Under the pieces are notes generated by a model. It was not told where the DNA came from. It worked only from the letters and a program-made list of their open reading frames with translations, and did no database searches. DNA of 64,000 nt from an uncultured Ruminiclostridium sp. Its GTDB lineage: Bacteria > Bacillota > Clostridia > Oscillospirales > Ruminococcaceae. This document shows positions 63,791-64,000 of this stretch, in pieces. How positions within the stretch are numbered: the stretch's first letter is position 1; every line of letters starts with the position of its first letter. Both the position numbers and the translations under genes were made by a program. The DNA lies in the NCBI GenBank assembly GCA_910579265.1, contig CAJTTE010000014.1, forward strand, positions 14,384-78,383, written 5' to 3'.

Positions 63791-64000
63791 CAGTAAAATG
63801 TTCTCAGACATTGAAATAAAATCTACCTCTTTACTTTGTCTGAGGTTATTATATCATAAAAAGAGCAAAGCGAAGCGGAGCGATTCCACTGAAAGGATAC
63901 AATGTTCTCAGACATTAAAATAAATTCTTCCTCTTTCACCAGTCTGAGGTTATTATATCATAAAAAGAGCAAAGCGAAGCGGAGCGATTCCACTGAAAGG
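63791..64000. repeat. Two tandem R6 units continuing past the window edge
   Basis: Units spaced 104 nt apart share TGTTCTCAGACATT, the block TCTACCTCTTT or TCTTCCTCTTT, GTCTGAGGTTATTATATCAT and AAAGAGCAAAGCGAAGCGGA. These copies are more alike than those in the 45-kb array, so expansion here is more recent. The array may extend beyond the edge. Confidence 0.9.

Larger units (their letters stand above)
63508..64000. other. Region upstream of dnaN, towards dnaA
   Basis: About 490 nt without a gene. It contains a cluster of TGTTGAA words and two R6 units, listed separately, and a TTTTTCATGAAAAA palindrome. No DnaA box (TTATNCACA) was seen on either strand, so the main origin is probably upstream of dnaA outside the window. 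Confidence 0.55.

Overview
This window looks like the origin-proximal part of a low-to-mid GC Gram-positive (Bacillota, class Clostridia) chromosome. An Oscillospiraceae/Ruminococcus-like genus is likely, but the genus cannot be fixed from sequence alone. The right third carries, on the minus strand, the classical origin cluster in reading order dnaN, rlbA (S4 domain), recF, remB, gyrB, gyrA, mnmG, rsmG, noc, parA, parB and serS. dnaA and probably oriC should lie just beyond the right edge. Two identical perfect palindromes, TGTTCCACGTGGAACA, sit at the rsmG start codon and just downstream of noc and fit ParB parS sites. If replication enters from the right, these housekeeping genes are co-directional with the fork.

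The middle (24.2-33.1 kb, plus strand, so head-on to the inferred fork) is an F-type ATP synthase operon: a membrane-anchored protein of unknown function, AtpZ-like, AtpI, then subunits a, c, b, delta, alpha, gamma, beta and epsilon. Two small unexplained genes lie between alpha and gamma. The c subunit has two carboxylates (E28 and E61) and a TGLYS motif, as in the two-carboxylate Na+-coupled rotor described for Fusobacterium. It is followed by an apparently co-transcribed cassette encoding a secreted 164-residue protein, two FtsX/MacB-like permeases and an ABC ATPase.

The left 24 kb is more accessory. It holds an Amidase_6-like protein that seems to lack its catalytic Cys and His, an rsmI/trmN6/K+ transporter group, a GT-C-like membrane protein, a zinc-ribbon/RING-like membrane protein, and a frameshifted TIGR04076-type gene. 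It also has a heterodimeric ABC exporter behind a perfectly spaced promoter and a leader hairpin, and a 2353-residue cyclic beta-1,2-glucan synthase-like enzyme. Genes near gyrB encode paralogous lipoproteins.

Intergenic space is unusually full of short non-autonomous repeats, named here R1 to R6. R1 (about 172 bp, terminal inverted repeats, 4-bp duplications TTAA or TATA) occurs six times, once inserted inside an R5 copy and once fused to half an R2. R2 (about 180 bp), R3 (about 160 bp) and R4 (about 160-178 bp) also have terminal inverted repeats. R6 is a roughly 100-bp unit with a CTCAGAC...GTCTGAG dyad; it forms a degenerate tandem array of about nine units between noc and rsmG and is tandem again at the right edge near dnaN. 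No rRNA, tRNA, CRISPR array or complete transposase gene was seen.
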